This document shows, piece after piece, positions 1 through 8,350 of a stretch of DNA of 64,000 nucleotides. The translations under genes and the position numbers were made by a program. Within the stretch, counting starts at the first letter, position 1; every line of letters starts with the position of its first letter. A model generated the notes under the pieces. It did no database searches, was not told the DNA's origin, and saw nothing but the letters and a program-made list of their open reading frames with translations. Source of the DNA: Bacillus sp. (in: firmicutes) (lineage in GTDB: Bacteria > Bacillota > Bacilli > Bacillales > Bacillaceae_J). The stretch lies in assembly GCA_012842745.1 (NCBI GenBank), contig DUSF01000033.1, positions 62,001 through 126,000 of the forward strand, written 5' to 3'.

Positions 1-1
1 G

Positions 2-415
2 ACAAATCTTGAAGGAAAAAGAGCCCATTTTGGAGCCGTGCGGGATATTTTACAATCTAACGGTTGTAGTTTTTGTAGTAATTTTGATTATGACCAAGGC
101 AAGTTCGATTCATTGTTATGGCGAGAAGGCGGAGAATCTATTTATTTGAGAATTCCCATTAATGTTTTGAGCGGATTTCTAGATCATTCTAATGCATTGA
201 TTGAATTTGGAACACCATTTGTTATTAAGCATGTCGTCAATATTGGATTAGATTATGATGAAAACTCTTTTATTACCGGTACGACAGGGCTTAATCAATT
301 TCAAGAACCTTTAGATAAAGACGATTATATCTATGATAAAAGTAGATGGACACAAGCTGGAGAAGATAAAATTGAACATGTGCTGCATTCAATCAGCAGA
401 TTATTAAGTTCCTAA
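2..415 (+). CDS. YugN-like family protein, 5' end outside window
   Basis: The reading frame is open from base 2, so the GTG at 38 is internal and the gene begins before the window. The peptide contains a LEGK element near its visible start, then a NFDYDQGKFD segment, YLRIPINV, GTPFVIKHV and NQFQEPLDKD, which are the hallmarks of the YugN-like family of Bacillus. The family has no established biochemical role; YugN-like proteins are small and cytosolic, with no signal peptide or membrane segment visible here. It ends at a TAA and is followed by an apparent convergent terminator region with the STAS gene. The family call rests on motif recollection, not a search. Confidence 0.75.
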   Translation, partial: TNLEGKRAHFGAVRDILQSNGCSFCSNFDYDQGKFDSLLWREGGESIYLRIPINVLSGFLDHSNALIEFGTPFVIKHVVNIGLDYDENSFITGTTGLNQFQEPLDKDDYIYDKSRWTQAGEDKIEHVLHSISRLLSS

Positions 416-474
416 ATGGAAGGCCCTTCAACTCATTAAAATAAAAAATTGGCATGAAAACTCTTTCCTATGCA

Positions 475-517
475 AAAAAAAAGCAATAACCACAATGAGC
501 AGTTAATGCTTTTTTAA
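475..517 (-). terminator. Probable intrinsic terminator of the STAS gene
   Basis: On the minus strand an AAAAAGCATTAAC arm pairs with a GTTATTGCTTTTT arm after a short loop and runs into a long T tract. It overlaps the stop region of the STAS gene. Confidence 0.55.
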
Positions 518-816
518 TGAATCTCAAATACCTTTGTTAGTCGTGTCAACTCAAATATTTCTTTGACAGGGCCTTGAATACCTTCAATTACAACTTTTCC
601 ACCATTATTAAATGCTCTTTTGTGGATTCCGATAATGACGCCAAGTCCAGCACTATCAATATAGGTTAATTCTTTTAAATCTAGCAGGAAATTATTATAA
701 CCTTTATCTGTATAGGTAAGCAGTTGATCCCTTAGTGACGAAGCATCATCAATATAAAGCTCATTTTTCAATTTTACTGTAATGTGGTCTGGCTGGACAA
801 AAAATTCTTGTTTCAT
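514..816 (-). CDS. STAS-domain anti-sigma factor antagonist
   Basis: A single STAS domain of about 100 residues, the size of SpoIIAA and RsbV. The phosphorylatable serine motif is present in the order TYIDSAGLGVI. Proteins of this family bind an anti-sigma kinase and are switched by phosphorylation of that serine. No cognate kinase or sigma gene lies nearby, so its partner is unknown; it is monocistronic here. The longer in-frame start at 831 is rejected because a GGGGGATGG ribosome site sits just upstream of the ATG at 816. It is cytosolic, with no membrane segment. It may be one of the orphan STAS paralogues of Bacillus rather than RsbV or SpoIIAA itself. Confidence 0.8.
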   Translation of the reverse strand: MKQEFFVQPDHITVKLKNELYIDDASSLRDQLLTYTDKGYNNFLLDLKELTYIDSAGLGVIIGIHKRAFNNGGKVVIEGIQGPVKEIFELTRLTKVFEIH

Positions 817-945
817 AATTCCATCCCCCATTTCTTATTTTATATCTTAAATTATTACAATTTTCCTCGCTTTTTTCTATAAGGGACTTCCCTATAAATA
901 GTGAAAAAACACCCCTATCATTGATATTTAGCAAGCTTTTATTTG

Positions 946-1230
946 TTATACGCGAAGTACAACAAACTGTCCTTGCCCGAACACATTTTTTATATAATCA
1001 ATTTTTGCCTGATTGAAGTAAACTTGGTCTCTTTCATTGATAACAAACTGAATCCCATGTTGTTCAAGCAACAAATCCTTTTCTGAAACTGACTCCACCG
1101 GAGCCAGACGTAGTTTAGGGCCACCTCAGCAAAGTTCCATTGTTAACCGAACGAATGGCCTTTCTCCTGCTTGAATGATGTCTTGAAATTCCTTCATAAT
1201 GTGGTTTATTGCTGCTTCCGTTATTTTCAC
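946..1230 (-). CDS. Probable HesB/IscA-like selenoprotein (in-frame UGA as Sec)
   Basis: Reading the minus strand from the GTG at 1230 gives 94 residues with one UGA at codon 35 (1126-1128), placed as Cys-UGA-Gly-Gly-Pro. Before it lies VKITEAAINHIMKEF, then RPFVRLTMELC; after it come GGPKLRLAPVE, GIQFVINERDQVYF and a normal TAA. This is the layout of small HesB/IscA-like proteins, where a Cys pair near CGGP is expected. A GGAGG site lies 9 bases before the GTG. A hairpin of bacterial SECIS form follows the UGA at the right distance. HesB-like selenoproteins are a known bacterial selenoprotein family. The alternative is a TGC to TGA nonsense mutation; the intact 60 downstream codons and the hairpin argue against it. 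No sel genes are in the window. Confidence 0.68.
1089..1107 (-). promoter_or_regulatory. Candidate bacterial SECIS hairpin
   Basis: On the minus strand CTGGCTCC pairs with GGAGTCAG (eight pairs, one G-U) around a three-base GGU loop. The loop starts 26 bases after the UGA of the HesB-like gene, and its first base is G; both fit what is known of bacterial SECIS elements (roughly 16-37 bases from the UGA, G at the first or second loop position). Confidence 0.6.
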
Positions 1231-1262
1231 CGTAAAAAATTCCTCCATGCTCCAAATTTTAT

Positions 1263-1305
1263 ATACCTATACAGGTATTGTGATGAATATAAAAAAGAAA
1301 GTCAA
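1263..1305 (-). promoter_or_regulatory. Promoter with CstR/CsoR-like palindrome before the HesB-like gene
   Basis: On the minus strand TTGACT (1300-1305) lies 17 bases before a weak CACAAT -10 (1277-1282). Overlapping the -10 and start region is the 16-base inverted repeat at 1263-1278, ATACC-N6-GGTAT. That spacing resembles operators of CsoR/CstR-family sensors of copper or persulfide. The site is seen; the regulator identity is inference. Confidence 0.45.
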
Positions 1306-1380
1306 TGAGTGACTTTAGAGTTCATCATTCCCAATCTCCAGCTCTCTTTTCAAAAAAAGGGCCAGCACCTCGCCACCCAA

Positions 1381-1569
1381 TCAGTTTGTGTTAGCAATAT
1401 ATAAGCCTAGAAAGATGAATGATAAAGTAATAACAACTGCATAAATGGAAGTTAGCCTAATTATATTCGACTTATCTTTTTTTCTATAAGTTTTATCATC
1501 TTCTTTGGCAACTGATAAGGTTAATAATGTGCCAATTACTATTGCTACAACTCCCAAAATATAAAGCAT
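1381..1569 (-). CDS. Small two-helix membrane protein, unrecognised
   Basis: The internal ATG at 1569 is preceded by GGGG at about eight bases, so the protein is 62 residues rather than 75. It has a first membrane segment (YILGVVAIVIGTLLTL), a charged cytosolic loop rich in Lys and Asp (about residues 18-34), and a second membrane segment ending GLYIANTN. This gives a helical hairpin with both ends on one side. No family is recognised. It lies upstream of the HesB-like gene on the same strand but a separate promoter precedes that gene, so they need not be an operon. Confidence 0.55.
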   Translation of the reverse strand: MLYILGVVAIVIGTLLTLSVAKEDDKTYRKKDKSNIIRLTSIYAVVITLSFIFLGLYIANTN

Positions 1570-1822
1570 ACTACTACCCCTTTCTGTCGCTAAATAACGA
1601 TGTTTCATTCTTCCAGACTATAATATTCGCAGTTTAGTTTACTTTTATTATAAGTATTACCTTAGTCCTTTACAAATTTTATCTAAGCTGTACACTAATT
1701 GCGCGGTTTTCATTTTCCTGAAAAGGTGAATTTCTAGGATTTTTCATAGTTTTTTCATTCTTCAAAGATATGATATTTTATTAAGAGGGAAAACTTTAAT
1801 AAAATGGAAGGGTTTTTATAGC

Positions 1823-3502
1823 ATGAAAACAACTTTGGTAGATATGAGAAAGAATTTATTAGTCGATGTATTTGACAATATAAATTATGCAATGACAGTA
1901 ACGGATTCACAAAATAAAATACTATTTATCAATTCGGCGTTTACTCAATTAACTGGTTATCAGGAAGATGAAGTAATCGGGAAAAATCCTAAAATACTTA
2001 GCTCAGGTATGCATGGAAACGATTTTTACACGGAAATGTGGCAAAACCTGAAGAAAAATGGATTATGGAGAGGTGAAATTTGGAATAAACGAAAGAATGG
2101 CGAGTTTTTCCTAGAAGAAATTACGATTAATGTAATAAAAGATGCTACTGGCAGAGTAAAAAATTATGTGTCCTTTTTCATTGATATTACTGAAAAGAAG
2201 AAACTGGAGGAAATGCTACAGTTTCAAGCGCTTCATGACGCTTTAACAAAGCTACCTAATCGGACATTTTTTTATAAGCAATTGAAAGAAACGATTCAAA
2301 GTGCTACTGATTCAGACAAAATATGTGCCGTTGTTTTTCTTGATTTAGACCGTTTCAAAGATATCAATGATACATTAGGGCATACTATCGGTGATGATTT
2401 GCTAAAAGCAGCAGCAAAAAGATTAACAGAAATTCTCGGATCTAAAGGAATCGTTACTCGCTATGGTGGCGATGAATTTGCAATCATCCTACATGACCTG
2501 CAGCATAAATCGGATAGTATCGATTTAGTTAATCAGGTTATTGAAAACTTCTCAAAACCATTTTTCATCAATGAACATGAATTATTTGTAACAGCCAGCA
2601 TCGGAATTAGCTTTTACCCAGATGATGGCGATAACTTGGAAAGCCTTGTTAAATATGCTGATTTGGCGATGTATAATGCTAAACAAGAGGGAAAGAATAC
2701 ATTTAAATTTTACCAAAAAGATTTTATGAAAAAATCGCTTGAAAGGCTTATGCTTACAAATGATTTGCGGAAGGCAATCAAAAACAATGAATTTTCATTG
2801 TATTATCAGCCACAATTTTCATGTAAAACTGGGGAGCTAAATGGATTGGAGGCCTTGATTAGATGGAATCATCCAAAAAAAGGGCTCATTCCTCCTAATT
2901 CTTTTATTCCGTTAGCGGAAGAAACAGGAATGATTATTCAAATTGATCAATGGGTTTTATCCCAAGCTTGCCAACAAATTAAAAAATGGCAAGAGAAAGG
3001 CTATAAACAAACAAAGGTTTCCGTAAACCTTTCGATGCAACTGTTTCAGCATAAAGATTTGTTTGCGATGATTAAAGCAATCTTAGCAGAAACTAAGATT
3101 GATCCTTCCCTATTGGAAATTGAACTAACGGAAAGAGTACTGATGGATGATCCAGACGCAGCGTTAGCGAATATTAAAAAGCTAAAATCAATTGGAATTC
3201 AAATTTCAATGGATGATTTTGGGGTACATTATTCTTCTTTAAGTTATTTAAAACTATTATCTTTGAATCGCCTAAAAATCGACAAATCCTTTATCGATGA
3301 TCTATCAACGGATAAAGATGATCAGTCTATTGTCAAAGCGATGATTCAACTGGCACATAATTTAGATTTAGCCGTTGTCGCTGAAGGCGTTGAAACGAAG
3401 GACCAATATAAATTTTTAAAGTCACACCGTTGTGACGAAGTTCAAGGCTTTTATTTTGACCAACCTTTGCCTGTTTCAAAGATACTGAAATATATTTCAT
3501 AG
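1823..3502 (+). CDS. PAS-GGDEF-EAL cyclic-di-GMP signalling protein
   Basis: A 559-residue soluble protein with an N-terminal PAS/PAC sensor (about 12-125), a GGDEF domain (about 133-295) and a C-terminal EAL domain (about 312-555). The GGDEF signature is intact (RYGGDEFAIIL, near 213), so cyclic-di-GMP synthesis is plausible; the RxxD inhibitory site upstream of it is absent. The EAL domain keeps EALIRW, ELTER, DDFG, KIDKSFI, EGVET and QGFYF, so phosphodiesterase activity is also plausible. There is no membrane segment, so the PAS domain probably senses a cytosolic signal. It is the only intact cyclic-di-GMP enzyme in the window: three others, at 17.4, 18.0 and 21.2 kb, are broken. A terminator follows directly. 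Confidence 0.92.
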   Translation: MKTTLVDMRKNLLVDVFDNINYAMTVTDSQNKILFINSAFTQLTGYQEDEVIGKNPKILSSGMHGNDFYTEMWQNLKKNGLWRGEIWNKRKNGEFFLEEITINVIKDATGRVKNYVSFFIDITEKKKLEEMLQFQALHDALTKLPNRTFFYKQLKETIQSATDSDKICAVVFLDLDRFKDINDTLGHTIGDDLLKAAAKRLTEILGSKGIVTRYGGDEFAIILHDLQHKSDSIDLVNQVIENFSKPFFINEHELFVTASIGISFYPDDGDNLESLVKYADLAMYNAKQEGKNTFKFYQKDFMKKSLERLMLTNDLRKAIKNNEFSLYYQPQFSCKTGELNGLEALIRWNHPKKGLIPPNSFIPLAEETGMIIQIDQWVLSQACQQIKKWQEKGYKQTKVSVNLSMQLFQHKDLFAMIKAILAETKIDPSLLEIELTERVLMDDPDAALANIKKLKSIGIQISMDDFGVHYSSLSYLKLLSLNRLKIDKSFIDDLSTDKDDQSIVKAMIQLAHNLDLAVVAEGVETKDQYKFLKSHRCDEVQGFYFDQPLPVSKILKYIS

Positions 3503-3510
3503 GCGACAAA

Positions 3511-3550
3511 CCAACGCTCAAGCCAAAGCTTTGAGCGTTGGTTTTGTATC
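3511..3550. terminator. Bidirectional terminator
   Basis: CCAACGCTCAA (3511-3521) pairs perfectly with TTGAGCGTTGG (3531-3541), followed by a T-rich tract on the plus strand and with A-rich sequence before it for the minus strand. It can end both the PAS-GGDEF-EAL gene and the SLH remnant. Confidence 0.8.
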
Positions 3551-3551
3551 A

Positions 3552-4088
3552 TTATTTTATTAATCTAGTAATCATCGCTACCGCTTCTGCACGTGTTGCA
3601 TTGCCTTTTGGGTTGAAGGTTCCGTCTGGGAAGCCTTTGATTATACCTTTAGAAACAAAAGCTTGAATTTCTTTCTCTACCCAATGTCCTTTAGTATCAG
3701 TGAAAGATGCTGATGACGGCTGAGTAGCTTCTTTTTGCTCTTGTGTTGGTGATTCGGCTTTTTTAGTTACTATAACGGCAAATTTTGTAAAGTGATTGAC
3801 TTCACCACTAACTTTACCAGATTCTTCATCTATAATTACATTATCTAGTTCGCCCCATTCCTTCGTTGCTTCATTAAACCACACTATACTGATCGTATAG
3901 TTTTGTTTATCATATTTTAATTTGTCATAAAGTAGGGTCATCGTGATAGCTTTATCAAAATTGCCTGCCTGTTCCTTCGTAATTTCATAAACATTACTAA
4001 TCAGTTGACTGTTTTCTTGTATTGGTAGAAGGAATCTTGTTCTGCCCCTAAGCCACTCGTAAAGTTGGAGAATATAGGAAGTGATTAT
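3552..4088 (-). pseudogene. 3' remnant of an SLH-domain surface protein
   Basis: The ATG at 3941 is internal: the frame stays open upstream to about 4088 with matching sequence (EWLRGRTRF, VYEITKEQAGNFDKAITM) but has no start or ribosome site. What remains is the end of the pre-SLH domain (SGKVSGEVNHFTKFAVIV, also seen in the large SLH protein as VTKFSTFTIL) and one SLH domain with the GFPDGTFNPKGNATRAEA core. A complete SLH protein normally has three such domains, which bind pyruvylated secondary cell-wall polymer. This is therefore a truncated gene, a relic of the family still intact at 5.2-11.5 kb. A near-identical SLH tail recurs at 11.87 kb. Confidence 0.75.
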
Positions 4089-4193
4089 AATATTTGACTT
4101 TATTGTAAATTGTCTGAATAATAAAAGTGAAATACTTATAAAGTTTAGTAGTAATACTTATTAGGTATAATTTTATGAAAAAGAGGAAAGTAT

Positions 4194-5087
4194 ATGGAAC
4201 TAAGGCATATCCGATATTTTTTAGTTCTTGCAGAGGAACTAAATTTTACTCGGGCAGCGGAAAGGTTACACATCGCCCAACCGCCGCTTAGCAGGCAAAT
4301 TCAAGAATTAGAAGATGAAATTGGGTCTCGATTGTTCTATAGAACAAAGCGGCGTGTTGAGTTGACAAATGCAGGAAAAGTTTTTCTGAAAAGAGCCTAT
4401 CAAATTCTTGATCAAGTTGAACAAGCGTGTATCAGTACGCGCTTATCCTCTACCGGGCAAGAAGGGGAATTTCGGATTGGATTTAGTGGAATAGTCCATG
4501 ATATTATTCCAACCCTTCAAAAATACCGTGAGCGATACCCTCAAGTTGGAATCATATTGCAACAAATGAGTTCGACTGCACAAATTGAAGCTTTAAATGA
4601 AAAGAGAATTGATATCGGTTTAGTAACTACTCCATTCAAAAGTAATATCATTGAAGCACAACCATTTAAAAAGGTGCGTTTTATGGTCGCTTTACCAGAA
4701 AGGCACCCCCTTGCTTCGAAAGAAACCATTTATATCCATGATTTGGTGAACGAAACCTTTATTATAACACCTAAGTCAGTAGGACCATTGTATTATGAAA
4801 TGTTTATGAGCGTATTCCAAAACGCCAATTTCATGCCGAAGATCACGATTCAAGCCCATGATCTTCATACGGTTATAGCGTTGGTCTCAGGTGGTATGGG
4901 AGTATCATTGGCACCTTTACTTGATATTCCAGTAAGTGGGATAATAAAACGAAATGTAGAAGATATTAATCTTGCCATCCCCACATCACTTGTATGGCGA
5001 AAAGATATTCGCTCTGAACTCCTAGATACATTTCTTACATTCTTGTCCGAATTTCATGATCATAAAATTGATGTAACTCATAGTTAG
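4194..5087 (+). CDS. LysR-family transcriptional regulator
   Basis: A 297-residue protein of typical LysR length. The N-terminal winged helix (1-60) has the family pattern MELRHIRYFLVLAEE, then FTRAAERLHIAQPPLSRQI and LEDEIGSRLF. The rest is a two-lobed effector domain (about 90-290) with FRIGFSG, IDIGLV and GGMGVSLAP. The family member type is closest to the AlsR/CatR/BenM group by appearance, but the effector cannot be told. The start is fixed by GAGGAAAG eight bases upstream. It points away from the SLH protein at 5.2 kb and is convergent with it. A shortened relic of the same gene start lies at 11.74 kb, also next to an SLH tail, so the LysR gene and an SLH gene were duplicated together. 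Confidence 0.9.
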   Translation: MELRHIRYFLVLAEELNFTRAAERLHIAQPPLSRQIQELEDEIGSRLFYRTKRRVELTNAGKVFLKRAYQILDQVEQACISTRLSSTGQEGEFRIGFSGIVHDIIPTLQKYRERYPQVGIILQQMSSTAQIEALNEKRIDIGLVTTPFKSNIIEAQPFKKVRFMVALPERHPLASKETIYIHDLVNETFIITPKSVGPLYYEMFMSVFQNANFMPKITIQAHDLHTVIALVSGGMGVSLAPLLDIPVSGIIKRNVEDINLAIPTSLVWRKDIRSELLDTFLTFLSEFHDHKIDVTHS

Positions 5088-5112
5088 CTCTATCAACAAT
5101 CAATAACACAAA

Positions 5113-5160
5113 AACCAACTCCCTCTATACATAGTAAACGAAGGAGTTGGTTCTTTTTTT
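5113..5160 (+). terminator. Intrinsic terminator of the LysR gene
   Basis: AACCAACTCC pairs with GGAGTTGGTT and is followed by TTCTTTTTTT. The same hairpin recurs at 11.82 kb after the LysR relic. Immediately to the right (about 5162-5185) is a further short minus-strand scrap reading AVITRLLR, the end of an SLH domain. Confidence 0.85.
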
Positions 5161-5202
5161 ACCTTAGTAATCTAGTAATCACTGCTTAATATTTATCTGA
5201 TT

Positions 5203-8200
5203 TTACCTTAATCGATAGTCAGGATTGTTTCGCAAGTATGGGTATGGATGATTTTTATTATTAGTTATATCCCATACAGTTGTGAAATCCCAATTATTAA
5301 ATGTTGCTTTTTGCGTCATATCCGCAAGAGAAACTCCTGTAACGCCAGTTATTGGCTGTTGTATAGCGTTCTTACTATTGAAATAATTACTGGATATTGT
5401 TCCACCATTATTTTGATCAATAAAACCATCCGTTAATCCCTCAGCAGTAACCACTCCACTGGCATAGTTGTTCGTTATTGTTCCATCATTAGCTCCAACA
5501 AACCCAACAACAAACATTTTTCCTGTCACATTACCGGTTGTATAGTTGTTCGTTATTGTTCCATTATTAGTTACAACAAAGCCTGCGACGAAATTTGTAC
5601 CTGTAATATTACCCGTGGCATAATTATTCATCACGGTTCCCTGATTAAATAGAACAAATCCTACGACACTATCTGTACCTGAAACCATTGCTGTTGTATA
5701 GTTTCCCAATAGTTTGCCTGATTGTCCATTGAATCCGGCGAAACCTGCTATGCTATTTTCTCCCTTCACTGTTCCCATCGCACGACTATTTGAGATTGTA
5801 CCCATATTAACTCCTGCGAAACCGCCAACATTTATACTAGCCGTAACGGTTCCATTAACAGTAACATGTGCTACCTCCCCTTCATTTTGTCCTACGAAAC
5901 CGCCAACCAGCTCTTCACCAGCCACAGTTCCAGTAAGGTCAATATTATATATCGAGCCGCCTCCAAGATTTTCACCAACGAAGCCACCAACGACCCTGTT
6001 ACCTGTAACATTGACATTATCCAAAATTACATTGGAGATTTTACCCTTATTCATTTTAAATAGACCAATCGGCCAGGAATCATTGGGTCTGTTTATCATT
6101 AGATTTGAAATTTTATACCCTTTTCCGTTCAATGACCCCTCAAATACCTGAATTGGTTCCCAACCAAGACCACTGTTATATGGAGATTGATTCATATCCA
6201 CGTTTGCAGCCAGCATAAAATACTTGTCAGAATGGTTTCTAATATTGTTAAGATGGTCGGCATTTGTGATGATATAGGGCTCCGTAACTGTACCTTTTCC
6301 ATCGGCAAATCCATTATCCCTTGCTTCTGTTGATTGCTCACGTTCACGAACTGTGATGGTTATCGTTTTAGTATCATATACATTTCCTTTTGTTATCGTT
6401 GCTGTTAAGGTTACAGGTTGATTGCCTAATGTGTAATAAGGTCTTGTCACATTCCCGTTCATTGGTTGGACATAGGATTTGTCTGATTCCCATGTAATCG
6501 TTGTTCCATGCTCTCCTGTTGTAGGGAGGGAAAGATTACTTGTAACAAGAGTGATTGAATCACCGGATGTAAAGATAATTTCTAATTTAGACTTGGCATC
6601 TGCCACATCACGGTCATCTTGTGTTTCTGCGAGTTTTATCACTGTAATCTTAAATTCCTTCATATCACGAATGCTTCCTTTTGTAATCGTAGCTGTTAAG
6701 GTTACATCTTGATTACCTAATGTAAAGCTTGGTCTTGTGACGGTACCGTTTGCTGCAATGATTCTTGGTTTATCAGATGCCCATGAAATCGTCGTTCCAT
6801 TCACTCCTGAATCATCTAGGATTAAATCGCTTGTTACAAATGAAATTGTGTCACCTGATGTGAAGCCGATTTGCAGCGCTGCTTTAGCAGTTGCAACATC
6901 GATTGTATCCTGTGCTGTTGTGTCAGTTGGCCCACTTCCACTTGAGTCACCTGAACCGCCCCCGATATTAGCGGCCGTACTGCTCGTTTGAAGTTGGCCG
7001 TTAATCATGACACTATTTCCATTTGCTAGTGTGACTTTTTGTGGATTTCCTTCAATTGTCACTCCATTGACGTTAATAGTCACATGTTTAATTGCGATTC
7101 CACCTAACACCTTAGAGATAGCTTGAATGAGAAGTTCACCAATTTCAGCGCTATTTTTTGCATCAATGACTGTATTCGGAGCGGTTGCCCTGATTGTAAT
7201 CGATTGTATCACGCCACCTTCGATGACTACTATCGTTGTTGTTTCTATTTCCAGATTATTAATCGTTGTCTTGCCACGAACAACAATTCGAACAGCGTCA
7301 CCTTGTTGCTTGTTAACAGCGATTGTTTCAATGGTCGAATCAATTAAATAGACGCTATTTTTCCCACCACCATTGACAAACAGTTCCCCTTTGACCGTTA
7401 CATTTTTTAGAGAAACTTCACCTTCGCCAACCGCTTTATCAATTATAAGATTTCCCTCAACTACAAGGTTTTGCAGATTCACACCAGCAGCATTGATTAT
7501 AACATCACCCTGTACTGTTTCTTTTTCTGATGCGGTTGCCCCGCCATATGTGCCCGCTTTGTCATAGGTTGTTGCTTGCTTAGTTAGGTCCTTTGCTTTA
7601 GTTTCGTCAAATGTTTTCATTACATTATGAAGGATCGTCATCGCTTCTGCTCGTGTCATTGGCTTTGCTGGTTGAAATGTCCCATCCGGCATTCCTTTCA
7701 TATAGCCTGCTTGAATGACTGCCCCAATCACACCTTTGCTCCAACTTGGTATGGCTTGTCTATCAGCAAGTTTGTTTGTTCCATCCGGATTTTCCGTTAA
7801 ATTTTGCAAACGGGCAACGATTGTGGCTGCTTCTTGACGTGTGACCGCATTCGTCGGATGCATGGTTCCATCTTCGAAACCTGAAATATAGCCTGCTTTC
7901 GCAGCCTTCGCTATCTCTTGATAAAACCAAGCATTAGCAGGAACATCACGATAGCTGATTGGTGCTTTTTCCTGATAGTTATAGACGTGATTTACAAGGG
8001 CGATGAATTCCGCTCGTGAAATCGTTTGGTTCGGTTTCATTGTGCCATCAGGAAAGCCTTTGGCATAGCCTTTTTGGACAAAATCTTGCATCACCTCTTC
8101 AGCCCAATGGCCTTTGATGTCTGATGCGATGAATAGAGTTTTTTCCCCTGTTGTCTGTTGCTCTGACTTTGATAGATTGGTTGTTTCACCTGTAGCTTCG

Positions 8201-8313
8201 ACCATACCAATAGATGGTAAAACCATGCTTAAAGCTAGGAAAAATGATAGACATGTTCGCTTCCATCGTTGAAGCTTTGCTTGTTTCATTCCCTCTGTAT
8301 TTACGTTTTTCAT
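5203..8313 (-). CDS. Large S-layer-homology surface protein with GLUG-like repeats
   Basis: A secreted 1036-residue protein. A signal peptide with a basic start and hydrophobic core (FFLALSMVLPSIGMVEA) is followed by three SLH domains (about 65-245, e.g. GHWAEEVMQDFVQKG, FPDGTMKPNQTISRAEF). These anchor the protein to the wall polymer. Next comes a beta-rich region with repeated short units, a Gly-Ser linker (GGGSGDSSGSG, near 450), and two bacterial Ig-like domains sharing TISWASDK/TITWESDK and TLTATITKG. The C-terminal third is a run of GLUG-like repeats (GGFVGENLGGG, GGFVGQNEG, VGFVGANDG), a motif of bacterial adhesins and peptidase-like surface proteins. Role is probably adhesion or cell-surface layer. 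It is adjacent to the RCC1-repeat SLH protein on the same strand (37-base gap), so the two may be cotranscribed. Confidence 0.88.
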   Translation of the reverse strand: MKNVNTEGMKQAKLQRWKRTCLSFFLALSMVLPSIGMVEATGETTNLSKSEQQTTGEKTLFIASDIKGHWAEEVMQDFVQKGYAKGFPDGTMKPNQTISRAEFIALVNHVYNYQEKAPISYRDVPANAWFYQEIAKAAKAGYISGFEDGTMHPTNAVTRQEAATIVARLQNLTENPDGTNKLADRQAIPSWSKGVIGAVIQAGYMKGMPDGTFQPAKPMTRAEAMTILHNVMKTFDETKAKDLTKQATTYDKAGTYGGATASEKETVQGDVIINAAGVNLQNLVVEGNLIIDKAVGEGEVSLKNVTVKGELFVNGGGKNSVYLIDSTIETIAVNKQQGDAVRIVVRGKTTINNLEIETTTIVVIEGGVIQSITIRATAPNTVIDAKNSAEIGELLIQAISKVLGGIAIKHVTINVNGVTIEGNPQKVTLANGNSVMINGQLQTSSTAANIGGGSGDSSGSGPTDTTAQDTIDVATAKAALQIGFTSGDTISFVTSDLILDDSGVNGTTISWASDKPRIIAANGTVTRPSFTLGNQDVTLTATITKGSIRDMKEFKITVIKLAETQDDRDVADAKSKLEIIFTSGDSITLVTSNLSLPTTGEHGTTITWESDKSYVQPMNGNVTRPYYTLGNQPVTLTATITKGNVYDTKTITITVREREQSTEARDNGFADGKGTVTEPYIITNADHLNNIRNHSDKYFMLAANVDMNQSPYNSGLGWEPIQVFEGSLNGKGYKISNLMINRPNDSWPIGLFKMNKGKISNVILDNVNVTGNRVVGGFVGENLGGGSIYNIDLTGTVAGEELVGGFVGQNEGEVAHVTVNGTVTASINVGGFAGVNMGTISNSRAMGTVKGENSIAGFAGFNGQSGKLLGNYTTAMVSGTDSVVGFVLFNQGTVMNNYATGNITGTNFVAGFVVTNNGTITNNYTTGNVTGKMFVVGFVGANDGTITNNYASGVVTAEGLTDGFIDQNNGGTISSNYFNSKNAIQQPITGVTGVSLADMTQKATFNNWDFTTVWDITNNKNHPYPYLRNNPDYRLR

Positions 8314-8350
8314 AGTATAATAGGATACCTCCTGTTAAAATTTCATTATT

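Noticed and set aside
946-1230. HesB-like gene as an ordinary nonsense pseudogene
   Set aside because: Not excluded, but the frame beyond the UGA is complete, the UGA follows the family cysteine, and a correctly placed SECIS-like hairpin is present.
5714-7567. Several plus-strand ORFs inside the SLH proteins
   Set aside because: Shadows of repetitive coding sequence on the opposite strand, without ribosome sites or recognisable domains.
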